This document shows, one piece after another, positions 8,699 to 20,018 of a stretch of DNA of 64,000 bases (the stretch's first letter is position 1; every line of letters starts with the position of its first letter). Source of the stretch: Propionivibrio sp. (lineage in GTDB: Bacteria; Pseudomonadota; Gammaproteobacteria; Burkholderiales; Rhodocyclaceae); NCBI GenBank assembly GCA_016705685.1, contig JADJLB010000010.1, positions 750,236 through 814,235 on the forward strand, given 5' to 3'. Under the pieces are notes generated by a model. The model was given only the letters and a program-made list of their open reading frames with translations, was not told the origin of the DNA and searched no databases. A program made the translations under genes and the position numbers.

Positions 8699-9323
8699 GA
8701 CAACGCTCGCTCGAACGGGCGCCATAGCGGTGGCGATAGCGTTCGGTCACCCGGCGCTGGCCGCCGGCACCCTGTTTTGCTGCAATGACACGACGGGCAA
8801 ACAAGTGTGCGGCGACATTCTGCCGCAAGCGTGTTATGGACACGCCTATCGCGAGATTGGCGCGTCCGGACGGACTCTACGCAACGTTGAGGCTCCCCTA
8901 ACCGCCGAACAACGCGCGCAGCGTGCTATTGAAGAGGCAAAACGCAAGGAGGAAGCAGCCGCGCTCAAGGAGCAACAACGCAAGGATCAAGCGTTGCTCA
9001 ATACCTATGGCAGCGTCAAGGACATCGAAGCAATGCGTTTACGCGCCCAGGAGGATGTCAAGAAATCGATCGAAAACGCTGAAGCGAAGATCGCCGAAAT
9101 TCAGATCCTGCGCAAGAAGTTCGAGGACGAAGCCGAGTTCTACAAGAAGAAACAGCTGCCCGCCGAAGTACAGAAAGGCCTGAACGACACCGCTTTCGAG
9201 ATCAAGGCACAGCAGTCGATCATCGATTCCAAGCAAAAGGAACTCGATATCATCCGCGATAAATACGATCAGGACAGGCGCCGCTACATCGATTTGAGCC
9301 GCCGCGGCCTGATACAACGCTGA
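8676..9323 (+). CDS. Secreted coiled-coil protein (DUF4124-like N-terminus), hypothetical
   Basis: A 215-residue protein with an N-terminal signal peptide ending near ALAAG, a short Cys-containing segment (LFCCNDTTGKQVCGD, PQACYGHAYREIG) that resembles the beta-hairpin found at the start of DUF4124-type periplasmic proteins, and then about 140 residues of charged helical repeats rich in A, E, K, Q and R, predicted coiled coil. It overlaps the 3' end of pyrE by 23 bases (ATG 8676; ATG 8688 is an alternative). No enzyme motif is visible. Likely periplasmic and structural, function unknown; similar proteins follow pyrE in related betaproteobacteria (recalled, not checked). Confidence 0.8.
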   Translation: MALNMLTRTTLARTGAIAVAIAFGHPALAAGTLFCCNDTTGKQVCGDILPQACYGHAYREIGASGRTLRNVEAPLTAEQRAQRAIEEAKRKEEAAALKEQQRKDQALLNTYGSVKDIEAMRLRAQEDVKKSIENAEAKIAEIQILRKKFEDEAEFYKKKQLPAEVQKGLNDTAFEIKAQQSIIDSKQKELDIIRDKYDQDRRRYIDLSRRGLIQR

Positions 9324-9350
9324 AGCCGGCTGGCCTGTCGATCGGCTTTT
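9323..9350. terminator. Candidate bidirectional terminator between convergent genes
   Basis: AAGCCG (9323-9328) pairs with CGGCTT (9343-9348), with the T run extending to 9350 on the plus strand and the matching A/T-rich edge on the minus strand. It sits exactly in the 30-base gap between the coiled-coil gene and gatB, which converge. The stem is short and the T tract is only four bases, so this is moderate evidence. Confidence 0.45.
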
Positions 9351-9353
9351 GGC

Positions 9354-10811
9354 CTACACCTCGCCAAGTTTCTTGCGCAACAGCGCGTTGACCTGTTGCG
9401 GGTTGGCCTGGCCTTTGGCCGCTTTCATCGCCTGCCCGACCAAGGCATTGAAGGCCTTGTCCTTGCCCGCCTTGAATTCGGCGACCATCGGCGCATTGGC
9501 TGCCAACACGCCGTCGATCAGTGTCTCTATGGCGCTGCCGTCGGTAATCTGCTTCAAGCCTTGCTGTTCGATGATCTCGTCGGCCGACTTGCCTTCTCCG
9601 TTCCACAAGGTCTCGAACACTTTCTTGGCGATGTTGTTTGAAATGGTCTGGTCGGCAATGCGCGCAACCAATCCGCCAAGCTGAATCGGCGACACCGGTG
9701 CTTCGGCAATATCGCGGCCTTCCTTGTTAAGCCGCGCCGCTAGGTCGACGGTCACCCAATTGGCGCAGATTTTGGCGCTGCCAGCCCCGCTGACCGCAAC
9801 CGCCGCTTCGAAATAATCGGCGACATCAAGCGCGGCAGTGAGCGTCGCGGCATCGTAAGTCGACAACGCATAGGACGCGATGAAGCGGTCGCGTTTATGG
9901 GCCGGCAATTCCGGCATGCTCAAGCGCGTTTTCTCGATCCAGTCGAGATCGATGACCAAAGGCAACAGGTCGGGATCGGGAAAGTAGCGGTAATCATGCG
10001 CGTCTTCCTTTGAACGCATCGCACACGTTTCACCGCTGTCGGGATTGAACAATACCGTCGCCTGCCGAATCGGGCGGCCTTCCTCGATCTCGGCGATCTG
10101 CCATTGCGCTTCATAGTCGATGGCCTGTTGCATGAAGCGGAAGGAGTTGAGGTTTTTGATCTCGCGCCGGGTCCCCAATTCGCGCTGTCCGGCCGGCCGC
10201 ACCGAGACATTGGCATCGCAACGGAAGGACCCTTCCTGCATGTTGCCGTCGCAGATACCGATCCAGCGCACCAGTGCGTGCAATGCTTTGGCGTAGGCCA
10301 CGGCTTCGGCGGAGGAGCGCATGTCGGGTTCTGTAACGATTTCAAGCAGCGGCGTTCCGGCACGGTTGAGGTCTATTCCCGACTTGCCATGGAAGTCCTC
10401 GTGCAATGACTTGCCGGCATCCTCTTCAAGATGGGCACGGGTCAGGTTAACGGTCTTTTCAGTGAGACTGTCACCCTGGCCCATTTGAATCGTCACCTCG
10501 CCGCCAACGACCACCGGCAATTCGTATTGGCTGATCTGGTAGCCTTTGGGCAGATCGGGATAGAAGTAGTTCTTACGTGCAAAAACCGATCTCGCGGCGA
10601 TTTTTCCATCGACGGCCAGGCCAAATCGGATTGCACAGTCGACCGCACCTCTGTTCAGCACCGGCAATACGCCGGGAAGAGCAATGTCCACGGCGCTGGC
10701 CTGAACATTGGGGGGCGCACCAAAATCCGTCGAACTGCCGGAAAAAATTTTTGAGCGGGTTGCCAGTTGCGCATGCGTTTCTATGCCAATAACAACTTCC
10801 CATTGTTTCAT
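9354..10811 (-). CDS. gatB: Aspartyl/glutamyl-tRNA(Asn/Gln) amidotransferase subunit B
   Basis: A 485-residue GatB, which phosphorylates Glu-tRNA(Gln) or Asp-tRNA(Asn) and delivers it to ammonia from GatA. Typical motifs: [13 protein letters not shown] at the N-terminus, [23 protein letters not shown] segment, [29 protein letters not shown], and the C-terminal YqeY-like helical tail ending [11 protein letters not shown] that contacts tRNA. Start set at ATG 10811 (MKQWEVV); ATG 10817 is two codons earlier and possible. Separated from gatA by a lipoprotein gene. Whether the organism needs it for Gln, Asn or both cannot be decided here. Confidence 0.95.
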   Translation of the reverse strand: MKQWEVVIGIETHAQLATRSKIFSGSSTDFGAPPNVQASAVDIALPGVLPVLNRGAVDCAIRFGLAVDGKIAARSVFARKNYFYPDLPKGYQISQYELPVVVGGEVTIQMGQGDSLTEKTVNLTRAHLEEDAGKSLHEDFHGKSGIDLNRAGTPLLEIVTEPDMRSSAEAVAYAKALHALVRWIGICDGNMQEGSFRCDANVSVRPAGQRELGTRREIKNLNSFRFMQQAIDYEAQWQIAEIEEGRPIRQATVLFNPDSGETCAMRSKEDAHDYRYFPDPDLLPLVIDLDWIEKTRLSMPELPAHKRDRFIASYALSTYDAATLTAALDVADYFEAAVAVSGAGSAKICANWVTVDLAARLNKEGRDIAEAPVSPIQLGGLVARIADQTISNNIAKKVFETLWNGEGKSADEIIEQQGLKQITDGSAIETLIDGVLAANAPMVAEFKAGKDKAFNALVGQAMKAAKGQANPQQVNALLRKKLGEV

Positions 10812-10828
10812 CGTCATACACTCACTCG

Positions 10829-11353
10829 TCAAGAACAGCGGCCGTTCCGGGTGTCGACCAGAATCGGCCAGAGATAACTGAAAGCATCTCCACCGCACAT
10901 CGACTGACAGGCGTTGAAAGCCACCGTAACGCCTTTACCTTGCTCCCATATCCGGACGACGCAGCCGCTCGCATCGTCGGTCAACACAACATTCGGCAGT
11001 GTGGCCGTCTGATGAAAATTCTTCATTTCGAAGCGGCACAGACCCTGTTTCGGGATGTTCACTTCGGCGACAAAACGTTTGACCTCGGCCTTCGTGACCT
11101 GCAAGTCCATCGTTCCTCGTCCACCGGCTACGTCATGGAAACGGCATCGAGTGCGCACATTGAGCTCCCTGTCCGGCATCGGTTTGAGCGAACGGCCCAG
11201 CAAATGCCTGAGCGGTTGCGATTTGATTTTCTCTGCGGGCTGCGAATTGCTGTCAGTTGAGGCAGGCTCGGGCGTGACAGGCACCGGTTCCGGATCGTGC
11301 GTTGCGCAGGCCGCGACCAGAAATGTCATGAGCATTGCTTGAATCGAGCGCAT
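10829..11353 (-). CDS. Predicted lipoprotein inserted between gatA and gatB
   Basis: A 174-residue protein with a lipoprotein signal (MTFLVAAC, lipobox VAAC) followed by a Pro/Glu-rich linker and a compact domain containing several cysteines ([39 protein letters not shown]). The even number of cysteines after the lipidated one suggests disulfides in the periplasm. It starts 5 bases after the gatA stop and ends 17 bases before the gatB start, so it is embedded in the amidotransferase operon. I do not recognise a characterised family; it has no evident role in tRNA amidation. Confidence 0.8.
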   Translation of the reverse strand: MRSIQAMLMTFLVAACATHDPEPVPVTPEPASTDSNSQPAEKIKSQPLRHLLGRSLKPMPDRELNVRTRCRFHDVAGGRGTMDLQVTKAEVKRFVAEVNIPKQGLCRFEMKNFHQTATLPNVVLTDDASGCVVRIWEQGKGVTVAFNACQSMCGGDAFSYLWPILVDTRNGRCS

Positions 11354-11358
11354 CGGCG

Positions 11359-12861
11359 TCAGCCGATTTCTGGCGGATACCGCAGGTGCCAGTCGGTAGC
11401 CTGTTGGTATCGATGCGCGATATTCAGCAACTTGGCCTCGCAGAAATAATCGCCGATCAGTTGCAATCCCGCCGGCAAGCTGTTGGCGAATCCACAGGGA
11501 ATCGACATCCCCGGCAATCCGGCAAGATTCACGGCAATGGTATAAATATCCGAGAGGTACATCTGAACCGGATCGGCCGCTTTTTCGCCGAGACTGAACG
11601 CCGTGCTCGGACTGGTCGGCCCCATGATCACGTCGCACTGCCTGAAGGCGGCAACAAAATCGTTGGCGATCAGGCGACGAATCCGCTGCGCCTGCAAATA
11701 ATAGGCGTCGTAGTAACCATGCGAAAGCACATAGGTGCCGATCAGGATGCGGCGCTTGACTTCGTCGCCAAAGCCCTGCGCCCGGCTGCGAAAGTACATT
11801 TCGTTGAGATCGCCGTACTCGGGCGCACGGTAACCGTAGCGAACGCCGTCAAAGCGCGAGAGATTAGAACTGGCCTCGGCCGGTGCGATCACGTAATAAG
11901 CCGGCACGGACAGCTTCATGTTCGGCAGGCTGATGTCGACCGTCTCCGCCCCCAGCTTGCGGTATTCGGCGATGGCTTCTTCGACCAAGCGCATGACTTC
12001 TGCAGTGCAACCCGTTCTTTCGCTGGCTCCGAAAAATTCCTGAGGCAGGCCGATTTTCAGCCCGGTCAGTGGCTTGCCGTCGGCCCGCGCGGAAAGCATG
12101 CCGAGGTAATCCTCTTTTTCGCGGCTGACGCTCGTCGAATCGCGCGGATCGAAACCCACCATGGTGTTGAGCAGCAGTGCGCAGTCTTCGGCAGTTCGTC
12201 CCATCGGGCCGGCCTGGTCGAGCGATGAGGCGAAAGCGATCATGCCGTAACGCGAAACAACGCCGTAGGTGGGTTTCAGGCCAGTCAGATTGCATAATGC
12301 GGCGGGTTGCCGGATTGAGCCGCCGGTATCGGTCCCGGTTGCCGCCGGCGCCAACCGGGCAGCAACCGCTGCAGCCGACCCCCCCGACGAACCACCGGAA
12401 ACGCGCCCCCTGTCCCAGGGGTTCTTCACTGCACCGTAGTAGGAGGTTTCGTTCGACGAGCCCATGGCGAATTCGTCCATGTTCGTCTTGCCGAGCATCA
12501 CGGCGCCAGCGTCATTGAAGCGTTCGATGACCGTCGCATCGTACGGGCTGACGAAATTGCCAAGCATCTTCGAGCCGCAGGTGGTCAGCCAGCCCTTGCT
12601 GCAGAAAATATCCTTCTGGGCGAGCGGGATCCCGGTTAACGGCCCGGCGCCTGCGCCCCCCTTGCCGACCGCGCGCAATTCATCGGCCGCCTTTGCTTGA
12701 GCCAGGCTTTTCCGGGCATCGACGGTTATGAATGCGTTGATCGACGGATTGTGCAAGGCAATCCGGTCCAGGTAGAGCTGAGTCAGCTCAACGCTCGAAA
12801 TCTCCTTGGCGGCCAGCGCCTGCGACAGCGCAGTGACGCTGCGGGCCAACATCGCGTTCAT
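11359..12861 (-). CDS. gatA: Aspartyl/glutamyl-tRNA(Asn/Gln) amidotransferase subunit A
   Basis: A 500-residue amidase-signature enzyme that releases ammonia from glutamine for the GatCAB transamidation. The Ser-cisSer-Lys triad is visible: Lys in [11 protein letters not shown] and the two serines in [15 protein letters not shown] and [12 protein letters not shown]. The C-terminal [10 protein letters not shown]...[14 protein letters not shown] glutamine-binding segment is present. Start ATG 12861 overlaps the gatC stop (ATGA), showing translational coupling; upstream in-frame codons belong to gatC sequence read in another frame. Confidence 0.96.
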   Translation of the reverse strand: MNAMLARSVTALSQALAAKEISSVELTQLYLDRIALHNPSINAFITVDARKSLAQAKAADELRAVGKGGAGAGPLTGIPLAQKDIFCSKGWLTTCGSKMLGNFVSPYDATVIERFNDAGAVMLGKTNMDEFAMGSSNETSYYGAVKNPWDRGRVSGGSSGGSAAAVAARLAPAATGTDTGGSIRQPAALCNLTGLKPTYGVVSRYGMIAFASSLDQAGPMGRTAEDCALLLNTMVGFDPRDSTSVSREKEDYLGMLSARADGKPLTGLKIGLPQEFFGASERTGCTAEVMRLVEEAIAEYRKLGAETVDISLPNMKLSVPAYYVIAPAEASSNLSRFDGVRYGYRAPEYGDLNEMYFRSRAQGFGDEVKRRILIGTYVLSHGYYDAYYLQAQRIRRLIANDFVAAFRQCDVIMGPTSPSTAFSLGEKAADPVQMYLSDIYTIAVNLAGLPGMSIPCGFANSLPAGLQLIGDYFCEAKLLNIAHRYQQATDWHLRYPPEIG

Positions 12862-13145
12862 TCGAGCACCTTCGGCACGAGGTAAAGGCCGGCCTCGATT
12901 TCCGGCGCTATGGCTTGAAATGCTTCGCGCTGATTGACTTCGGTCACGCAATCGTCGCGCAGACGCTGGGCGAGATCCTGAGCGTGCGCCATGGGCTCGA
13001 CGTTTCGTGTATCGACGGCCTGCATTGCTTCGATCAGGCCAAATATTCCATTCAGGTGGCCGAGCGTGGTCTGCGCTTCGGCATCGCTGATTTCAATCCG
13101 CGCGAGCTGAGCAACACGCCGGACTTGTTCCAAGGTAAGCGACAT
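12858..13145 (-). CDS. gatC: Aspartyl/glutamyl-tRNA(Asn/Gln) amidotransferase subunit C
   Basis: A 95-residue GatC, the small wrap-around stabiliser of the GatA-GatB complex. The N-terminal [19 protein letters not shown] and middle NVEPMAHAQ motifs are characteristic. First gene of the minus-strand gatC-gatA-lipoprotein-gatB run, overlapping gatA by 4 bases and divergent from mreB across 100 bases. Confidence 0.95.
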   Translation of the reverse strand: MSLTLEQVRRVAQLARIEISDAEAQTTLGHLNGIFGLIEAMQAVDTRNVEPMAHAQDLAQRLRDDCVTEVNQREAFQAIAPEIEAGLYLVPKVLE

Positions 13146-14289
<1,144 letters not shown>

Positions 14290-14450
14290 GATGCTGTCCG
14301 GAGATACCAGGGAAACGTGAGACGTGTTGCTCTTCCCTATCGTCACGCCAGACAACTGGAGCATTGTTTGGCTGTGACGGAAATCCCTATCACCAGACGA
14401 TGATTAACGTAATGACCCCAAGATCGTCGTTCTGCGCGCCACACTGAAAG

Positions 14451-15380
14451 ATGGATCATCAACCCCCGCCGTTCTTCAAACGTGGCCCGGCGCCGCTGGC
14501 GCGACTGACCTTCTACGCGGCACTTTCGCTGTCACTGGTTTTCATTGACTCCCGGTTCCAGACGCTTGAGCTGTTTCGGCAGGGCGTGTCGGTATTCACC
14601 CATCCACTTCAGCAGGCCGCCCATGCGCCGGTTGAATTCCTGTTAAACGTGGGTAGCTATTTTTCGGGCATCACCCGTTTTCAAGCCGAAAACGCGAACC
14701 TTAAACGCGCCAAACTGGACGACGCCGAAACGCTGTTGCGGATGCAACAGCTCGAAGTGGAAAACGAACGTCTGCGCAAGTTGCTCGAAGTGAAGAGCAG
14801 ACAAAAGGCACACGGTCGCGTTACGCAAATCCTTTATGCCGCGCGTGACCCCTTTTCGCGTCGAGTGATCGCCGACAAAGGCCAACAGGACCATATCATT
14901 GCAGGACAGCCGGTCGTCGACGATGCTGGAGTCGTTGGCCAGGTCACGCGCGTATTTCCCTTCGTATCGGAGATCACGCTGATTACCGACAAGGAACAGG
15001 CGGTGCCCGTTCAAGTCGTCCGCAACGGGCTGCGCTCCGTGGTGTTCGGGCTGGGCAATGGCCAACTCGAACTGCGTTTCATGCCGGCCAACGCCGATGT
15101 GCAGGTGGGTGATCTGCTGGTCACTTCCGGGCTGGATGGCATATTTCTTCCCGGATTCCCGGTGGCCAAAGTGGTCAATATCGAACGCGACACGTCGTAC
15201 TCGTTCGCCCGCATTTACTGCGTACCGATTGCCGGCGTCGAAAACTTCGGCGAAGTCATGGTGCTTGACCCACGAGAATCGATTCCTCTGCCTCCACAGT
15301 TGGCGAACGACAGCGCCGCTGTCAGCGCAAAGTCGTCGACCAAGCCCGGAGTCAAGAAAAAACGATTGGTAAGGGAGTAA
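14451..15380 (+). CDS. mreC: Rod shape-determining protein MreC
   Basis: A 309-residue bitopic inner-membrane protein that activates PBP2-RodA from the periplasm. It has one N-terminal transmembrane segment (about residues 18-36), a coiled coil (residues about 70-110, with LLRMQQLEVENERLRKLL), and the beta-domain with VVDDAGVVGQVTRV and the MVLDP ending. A basic C-terminal tail follows. Upstream gap of 161 bases carries no other gene. Order and spacing with mreD are standard. Confidence 0.94.
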   Translation: MDHQPPPFFKRGPAPLARLTFYAALSLSLVFIDSRFQTLELFRQGVSVFTHPLQQAAHAPVEFLLNVGSYFSGITRFQAENANLKRAKLDDAETLLRMQQLEVENERLRKLLEVKSRQKAHGRVTQILYAARDPFSRRVIADKGQQDHIIAGQPVVDDAGVVGQVTRVFPFVSEITLITDKEQAVPVQVVRNGLRSVVFGLGNGQLELRFMPANADVQVGDLLVTSGLDGIFLPGFPVAKVVNIERDTSYSFARIYCVPIAGVENFGEVMVLDPRESIPLPPQLANDSAAVSAKSSTKPGVKKKRLVRE

Positions 15381-15384
15381 GCCC

Positions 15385-15906
15385 ATGCAGCCCACCTACT
15401 CTTCATCGCGCATCCTGCAGCCGGTTCGCCCCTGGTTTATCGTAATCACGATGCTGATTGCCCTGTTGCTCAACTTTCTTCCCGCCTCAACCTGGCCTTG
15501 GATGCCTGACTGGGTCGCGTTGTTGCTGATTTTCTGGAGCATACGCGAGCCACGCCATGCGGGCATGGGGTCCGGCTTCATTCTCGGACTGGCCATGGAC
15601 GTGGCCGACTCCAGCCTGATGGGGCAGCATGCCCTTGCTTACGTATTGGCCGCCTATGCCGCCACGTCGCTTTCACGGCGCATCCTGTGGTTTCCCCTTG
15701 CCCAGCAGGCCTTGCACGTTCTGCCCCTGATGCTGGCTGTTCAACTTGTGCAGTTTGGCGTTCGCGCCATGCCCGGCGCAGTCCTGCCCGGATTGGGCTA
15801 CTTTGCCGGCCCGTTTATCGGAGCCCTGGTGTGGTTTCCACTGACCTTTGTTCTGCTTTTGCCGCAATACCAGCCCGTCGACCGTGACGCCAACCGGCCC
15901 ATCTGA
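15385..15906 (+). CDS. mreD: Rod shape-determining protein MreD
   Basis: A 173-residue membrane protein with about five transmembrane segments; MreD is the small polytopic partner of MreC in the elongasome. The N-terminal PVRPWFIVITMLIALLLNFLP helix and the WPDWVALLLIFW-type segment following it are family-typical, as is the short MDVADSSLMGQHALAYV loop. Four bases separate it from mreC and 11 from mrdA. Confidence 0.92.
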   Translation: MQPTYSSSRILQPVRPWFIVITMLIALLLNFLPASTWPWMPDWVALLLIFWSIREPRHAGMGSGFILGLAMDVADSSLMGQHALAYVLAAYAATSLSRRILWFPLAQQALHVLPLMLAVQLVQFGVRAMPGAVLPGLGYFAGPFIGALVWFPLTFVLLLPQYQPVDRDANRPI

Positions 15907-15917
15907 GGAAATTTCCC

Positions 15918-17819
15918 TTGCGTTTTCGGTTTTCAAAGCAACGCACGCAGGACAGTGAGCTTGAAAAGTTCCGCTTCCGTATCGTGTTTGCCGCAGGAGC
16001 AGTGGTACTGGCGTTTTCCTTGTTGATTGGGCGCTTTTTCTACCTGCAAGTCATACAACGCGACTATTACACGACGCGGGCCGAAGACAACCGCATCTCC
16101 CTGGTGCCCATTGCTCCCAACCGTGGCGTCATTCTTGATCGAAACGGGACGATCCTGGCACGAAATTACACCGCGTTCACCCTCGAAATCACCCCGTCCA
16201 AGATCGACAGACTCGATGAAACCATCGAAGAACTTGGAAGGTTGGTTGAAATCCTCCCCAAGGACCGGCGGCGATTTCGCAAACTGCTCGAAGAAAGCAA
16301 GTCCTTCGAAAGCCTACCGATTCGTACGCGCCTGAGCGACGAGGAAGTCGCCCGCTTCGCGGCCAATCGTTACCGTTTTCCGGGAGTTGAAGTCAAGGCG
16401 CGGTTATTCCGTCAATACCCGCTCGGCTCGATCGCTTCACACGCCATCGGCTATATCAATCGCATCAACAAGACCGATCTTGAAACGATCGAAAAGAACG
16501 AGCAGGAGGCCAATTACAAAGGCACCGACCACATCGGCAAGACCGGATTGGAACAGAAATACGAATTTCAACTGCATGGTCAGACCGGTTACGAGGAAGT
16601 CGAGATTGATGCCGGCGGTCACGCGATTCGCAGCCTGGCCAGAACCGCGCCGATATCCGGTAACAACCTGACGTTGACTCTGGATGCCAAATTACAGGAG
16701 ATTACCGAAAAAGCATTTGGCGATCGACGCGGTGCCTTGGTCGCCATCGAGCCTTCAACCGGCGGAATTCTCGCCCTGGTATCGACACCCACCTTTGACC
16801 CGAATCTTTTTGTCGATGGTATCCGTTCGGACGAATGGGATCTGCTCAACAACTCACCGGATCGCCCCATGGTCAATCGCGCCCTGAACGGCGCCTACCC
16901 GCCGGGTTCAACCTTCAAGCCTTTCATGGCCCTGGCTGCGCTCGAAATCGGCAAACGTTCGCCAAGCCAGACGATCTACGATCCCGGCTACTTCTCTTTT
17001 GGTGGCCATACCTTCCGCGACGACAAGAAGGGAGGGCACGGCTCGGTCGACATGTACAAATCGATCGTCCACTCGTGCGACACCTATTACTACATGCTGG
17101 CTAATGACATGGGCATTGACAATATTGCACGGTTCATGGGCAGCCTTGGACTGGGTAGCCGCACCGGCATCGACATCGAAGGCGAGTCGGAGGGCGTGCT
17201 GCCATCGCCGGAGTGGAAAAAACGTCGCTTCAAACGCCCGGATCAGCAAAAATGGTACGCTGGCGAAACGATCTCGATCGGCATCGGCCAAGGCTACAAC
17301 GCTTACACCCCGATCCAACTGGCGCAAGCCATTGCCGCGGTGGCCAATAACGGTGTGCTCTACCGACCGCATCTCGTCAGATACATCACCGACACCAAGA
17401 GCGGCCAAAAATCACTGATCGAACCCGAACCGTTACGCACGCTCCACTGGAAACCACAAAATGTCGAAACGATCAAGAATGCAATGATCGGCGTCAACAA
17501 GGAAGGAACGGGTGCCCGGGCATTTGCTGGTGCAGAGTATGTTTCAGGCGGCAAGACCGGCACAGCACAGTTGTTCAGCCTCAAAGGGGCGGATTACCGG
17601 TCAGGCAAACTGAAGCAGGAGTTACGCGACCACGCACTGTTCATTGCCTTCGCGCCGGCGGATCAACCTAAAATCGCCCTCGCCGTTCTGGTCGAGAATG
17701 GCGGTTTTGGCGCGCGCTCGGCGGCGCCGATCGCCCGCATGGTCATCGACTACTACCTGCTGGGCAAGCTTCCCCAGGGGCCCGCAAAAGATGAAGATTC
17801 ACCGGAAAAAGTGGAATAG
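15918..17819 (+). CDS. mrdA: Penicillin-binding protein 2 (peptidoglycan DD-transpeptidase)
   Basis: A 633-residue class B PBP that cross-links lateral-wall peptidoglycan. One N-terminal transmembrane anchor (about residues 24-46, ending GRFFYLQVIQRDYY), the pedestal domain with NRISLVPIAPNRGVILDRNG, and the transpeptidase domain with SxxK as STFKP (near residue 331), the SxN-position motif SCD (near 386), and KTGTAQ (near 545). Start is TTG 15918, preceded by GAGGAAATTTCCC; no closer ATG preserves the conserved N-terminus. Directly followed by rodA, its glycosyltransferase partner. Confidence 0.95.
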   Translation: MRFRFSKQRTQDSELEKFRFRIVFAAGAVVLAFSLLIGRFFYLQVIQRDYYTTRAEDNRISLVPIAPNRGVILDRNGTILARNYTAFTLEITPSKIDRLDETIEELGRLVEILPKDRRRFRKLLEESKSFESLPIRTRLSDEEVARFAANRYRFPGVEVKARLFRQYPLGSIASHAIGYINRINKTDLETIEKNEQEANYKGTDHIGKTGLEQKYEFQLHGQTGYEEVEIDAGGHAIRSLARTAPISGNNLTLTLDAKLQEITEKAFGDRRGALVAIEPSTGGILALVSTPTFDPNLFVDGIRSDEWDLLNNSPDRPMVNRALNGAYPPGSTFKPFMALAALEIGKRSPSQTIYDPGYFSFGGHTFRDDKKGGHGSVDMYKSIVHSCDTYYYMLANDMGIDNIARFMGSLGLGSRTGIDIEGESEGVLPSPEWKKRRFKRPDQQKWYAGETISIGIGQGYNAYTPIQLAQAIAAVANNGVLYRPHLVRYITDTKSGQKSLIEPEPLRTLHWKPQNVETIKNAMIGVNKEGTGARAFAGAEYVSGGKTGTAQLFSLKGADYRSGKLKQELRDHALFIAFAPADQPKIALAVLVENGGFGARSAAPIARMVIDYYLLGKLPQGPAKDEDSPEKVE

Positions 17820-17822
17820 GCC

Positions 17823-18929
17823 GTGTTCAAGCACCTACTCGAACGCTTCTGGGCACGCCTGACCGGAAATATCGACGGGCCACTATTGGCCATTGCCCTG
17901 GCTCTGATGGCCTTTGGGGTAGCCACCGTCTTTAGCGCCACCTACGACGCCAATAACCGGGCCTACAGTCAGTTGTTGAACATGCTGGTTGGTCTTGCGG
18001 CCATGTGGGCCATTGCCCAGACCCCGCCGCAAAAACTGATGCGCTTTGCTGTCCCACTTTACGTTCTCGGCGTCGTTCTGCTGGTGTTGGTGTTCTTGGT
18101 GGGCGTCAAGGTCAATGGGGCCAAGCGCTGGCTTCCGCTGGGCTTCACCCGAATCCAGCCGGCCGAGATTCTCAAGATCGCGATGCCGCTGATGCTGGCC
18201 TGGTATTTTCACCGGTACGAGTCCGCCCTGAAATTCCGTCACTTCGCGATTGCCGGCATCTTGCTGCTCGTTCCCTTCGGACTGATCGCCAAACAGCCCG
18301 ATCTGGGAACCGCGATTCTCGTCGGCGCTTCCGGGTTTTACGTCATCTTCCTTGCCGGACTGCCTTGGAAAGCCGTCATCGGCCTGATCCTCGCCGGCGC
18401 CAGTGCCGCGCCTTTCGTGTGGACCATGCTGCACGGCTATCAGCGCAAGCGTCTGCTGACATTGATCGATCCGACCACCGACCCGCTGGGAGCGGGATAT
18501 CACATCATCCAATCGACGATCGCAATCGGCTCGGGAGGCAGCTTCGGAAAAGGCTGGCTGCAAGGAACGCAAACCCACCTGGAATTTATTCCCGAGCGTC
18601 ACACCGACTTCATTTTTGCCGTATTTTCGGAAGAGCGCGGCTTGCTCGGGAACGCCATCCTGGTCGGCTTGTATTTATTGCTGATCGCCCGGGGGCTCAT
18701 GATCTCGGCCAACGCTTCGACCTTGTTTGCCCGCGTACTGGGCGGAGCAATCACCCTGAGTTTCTTCACTTACGTCTTTGTTAACATGGGCATGGTCAGT
18801 GGTGTTTTGCCTGTCGTTGGCGTTCCGCTGCCGTTTATGAGTTATGGTGGAACGGCGCTGGTCACCTTGTTTCTCGGCCTGGGCATCCTGATGAGCATCC
18901 ACTCTCACCGGATGCTGGTAAAGAAGTGA
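17823..18929 (+). CDS. mrdB: Peptidoglycan glycosyltransferase RodA (SEDS family)
   Basis: A 368-residue, about 10-helix SEDS protein that polymerises lipid II together with PBP2. Family motifs: KVNGAKRWLPLGFTRIQPAE, the RKRLLTLIDPTTDPLGAGYH periplasmic loop, IGSGGSFGKGWLQGTQ, the catalytic-region FIPERHTDFIFAVFSEERG, and VPLPFMSYGG. Start is GTG 17823, three bases after the mrdA stop. Complete by length. Confidence 0.96.
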   Translation: MFKHLLERFWARLTGNIDGPLLAIALALMAFGVATVFSATYDANNRAYSQLLNMLVGLAAMWAIAQTPPQKLMRFAVPLYVLGVVLLVLVFLVGVKVNGAKRWLPLGFTRIQPAEILKIAMPLMLAWYFHRYESALKFRHFAIAGILLLVPFGLIAKQPDLGTAILVGASGFYVIFLAGLPWKAVIGLILAGASAAPFVWTMLHGYQRKRLLTLIDPTTDPLGAGYHIIQSTIAIGSGGSFGKGWLQGTQTHLEFIPERHTDFIFAVFSEERGLLGNAILVGLYLLLIARGLMISANASTLFARVLGGAITLSFFTYVFVNMGMVSGVLPVVGVPLPFMSYGGTALVTLFLGLGILMSIHSHRMLVKK

Positions 18930-18956
18930 TGCGCGCTGCCGGGTGAAAGAAAGCCG

Positions 18957-19991
18957 ATGAGACAGAGAAAACCTTGTGCGCTACCCGCCTCGCTGCTGAT
19001 GCTGCTCTTTCTCTCCGCCTGTGGCAGTCAGGCGCCGCGCGCCATCGATGGCACCGTACCGGGCAGTGATCCTTCATCGCCGACAAGTACTGTCCGCAAG
19101 CCGAGCGCAACGCAAAAACGTGGCGGTGGCTATTACAAGGATGACGGGCCGGGCGACGACATCCCCGATAATCTGGACGACATTCCGGATGCTCAACCGA
19201 GAAGTGAACCGCTGCACCGGTTTGCCAACAAACCCTACAACGTGCTGGGTAGGTCGTATGTGCCGGAAACCAGCCTCAGGCCTTTCCGCCAGACCGGCAC
19301 GGCCAGCTGGTACGGGAAGAAGTTTCATGGGCAGATGACTTCGATCGGCGAACCCTACGACATGTTCTCGATGACTGCCGCCCATCCGACGCTAGCCATC
19401 CCCTCCTACGTACGGATCACCAACTTGGGCAATGGCAAATCCGTGATCGTTCGCGTTACCGATCGCGGGCCGTTTCACGCGGATCGGATCATCGATCTCT
19501 CCTACCTAGCGGCATACCGCCTCGGTTACATCAACGAAGGCAGCACGCAGGTTGAAGTCGAAGCCGTGCTACCCCGCGACTCGACCCTGCTGAACTACGC
19601 GCAGATCAAACCACCGGCACAACCGGCCAAGGCGCCCATGGCCCGAGTGGAACGCGACGAAATTGAAATCCTGGCGACGCGCGGGGAGGTGAATACGAAT
19701 TCAGCCGCAGCTTCGTCGCCAGGATCGACTCTATCGCCCACGTCGGCGCCGACCACCCCGAAAGGTGTATTCCTTCAGCTTGGGGCCTTTTCCAATGCGG
19801 ACAACGCCGACAACCTACGTTCCCATCTATCACGAGAACTGGACTGGTTGAACGAAGGCATCCAGATCAGCGCCAGCGGAGGGATCCACCGTGTACAACT
19901 CGGTCCCTATGCGACCCGTGCCGATGCCGAAAAAGTCGCCGAAAAGATTCGCCTGGTGCTCGGCTACAAACCCGGGTTTGTGGTGCGCTAA
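18957..19991 (+). CDS. rlpA: Septal ring lytic transglycosylase RlpA (SPOR domain lipoprotein)
   Basis: A 344-residue outer-membrane lipoprotein that cleaves denuded glycan strands at the septum. Lipobox LSAC ends the signal peptide (about residue 22). The double-psi beta-barrel domain lies around residues 115-205 with TGTASWYGKKFHGQMTSIGE, MTAAHPTLAIPSYVRITN and RVTDRGPFHADRIIDLS. A Pro/Ala/Thr linker leads to a C-terminal SPOR domain (GVFLQLGAFSNADNADNL ... VQLGPYATRADAEKV) that binds denuded peptidoglycan. Gene order after rodA is classical. Confidence 0.94.
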   Translation: MRQRKPCALPASLLMLLFLSACGSQAPRAIDGTVPGSDPSSPTSTVRKPSATQKRGGGYYKDDGPGDDIPDNLDDIPDAQPRSEPLHRFANKPYNVLGRSYVPETSLRPFRQTGTASWYGKKFHGQMTSIGEPYDMFSMTAAHPTLAIPSYVRITNLGNGKSVIVRVTDRGPFHADRIIDLSYLAAYRLGYINEGSTQVEVEAVLPRDSTLLNYAQIKPPAQPAKAPMARVERDEIEILATRGEVNTNSAAASSPGSTLSPTSAPTTPKGVFLQLGAFSNADNADNLRSHLSRELDWLNEGIQISASGGIHRVQLGPYATRADAEKVAEKIRLVLGYKPGFVVR

Positions 19992-20018
19992 AGCCTACGA
20001 TTCCGATCGGAGAAACAG

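Noticed and set aside
11335-12228. 297-codon plus-strand open frame antisense to gatA
   Set aside because: It lies wholly opposite well-conserved gatA motifs, has no domain of its own and a His/Arg-rich composition typical of G/C-rich antisense frames.
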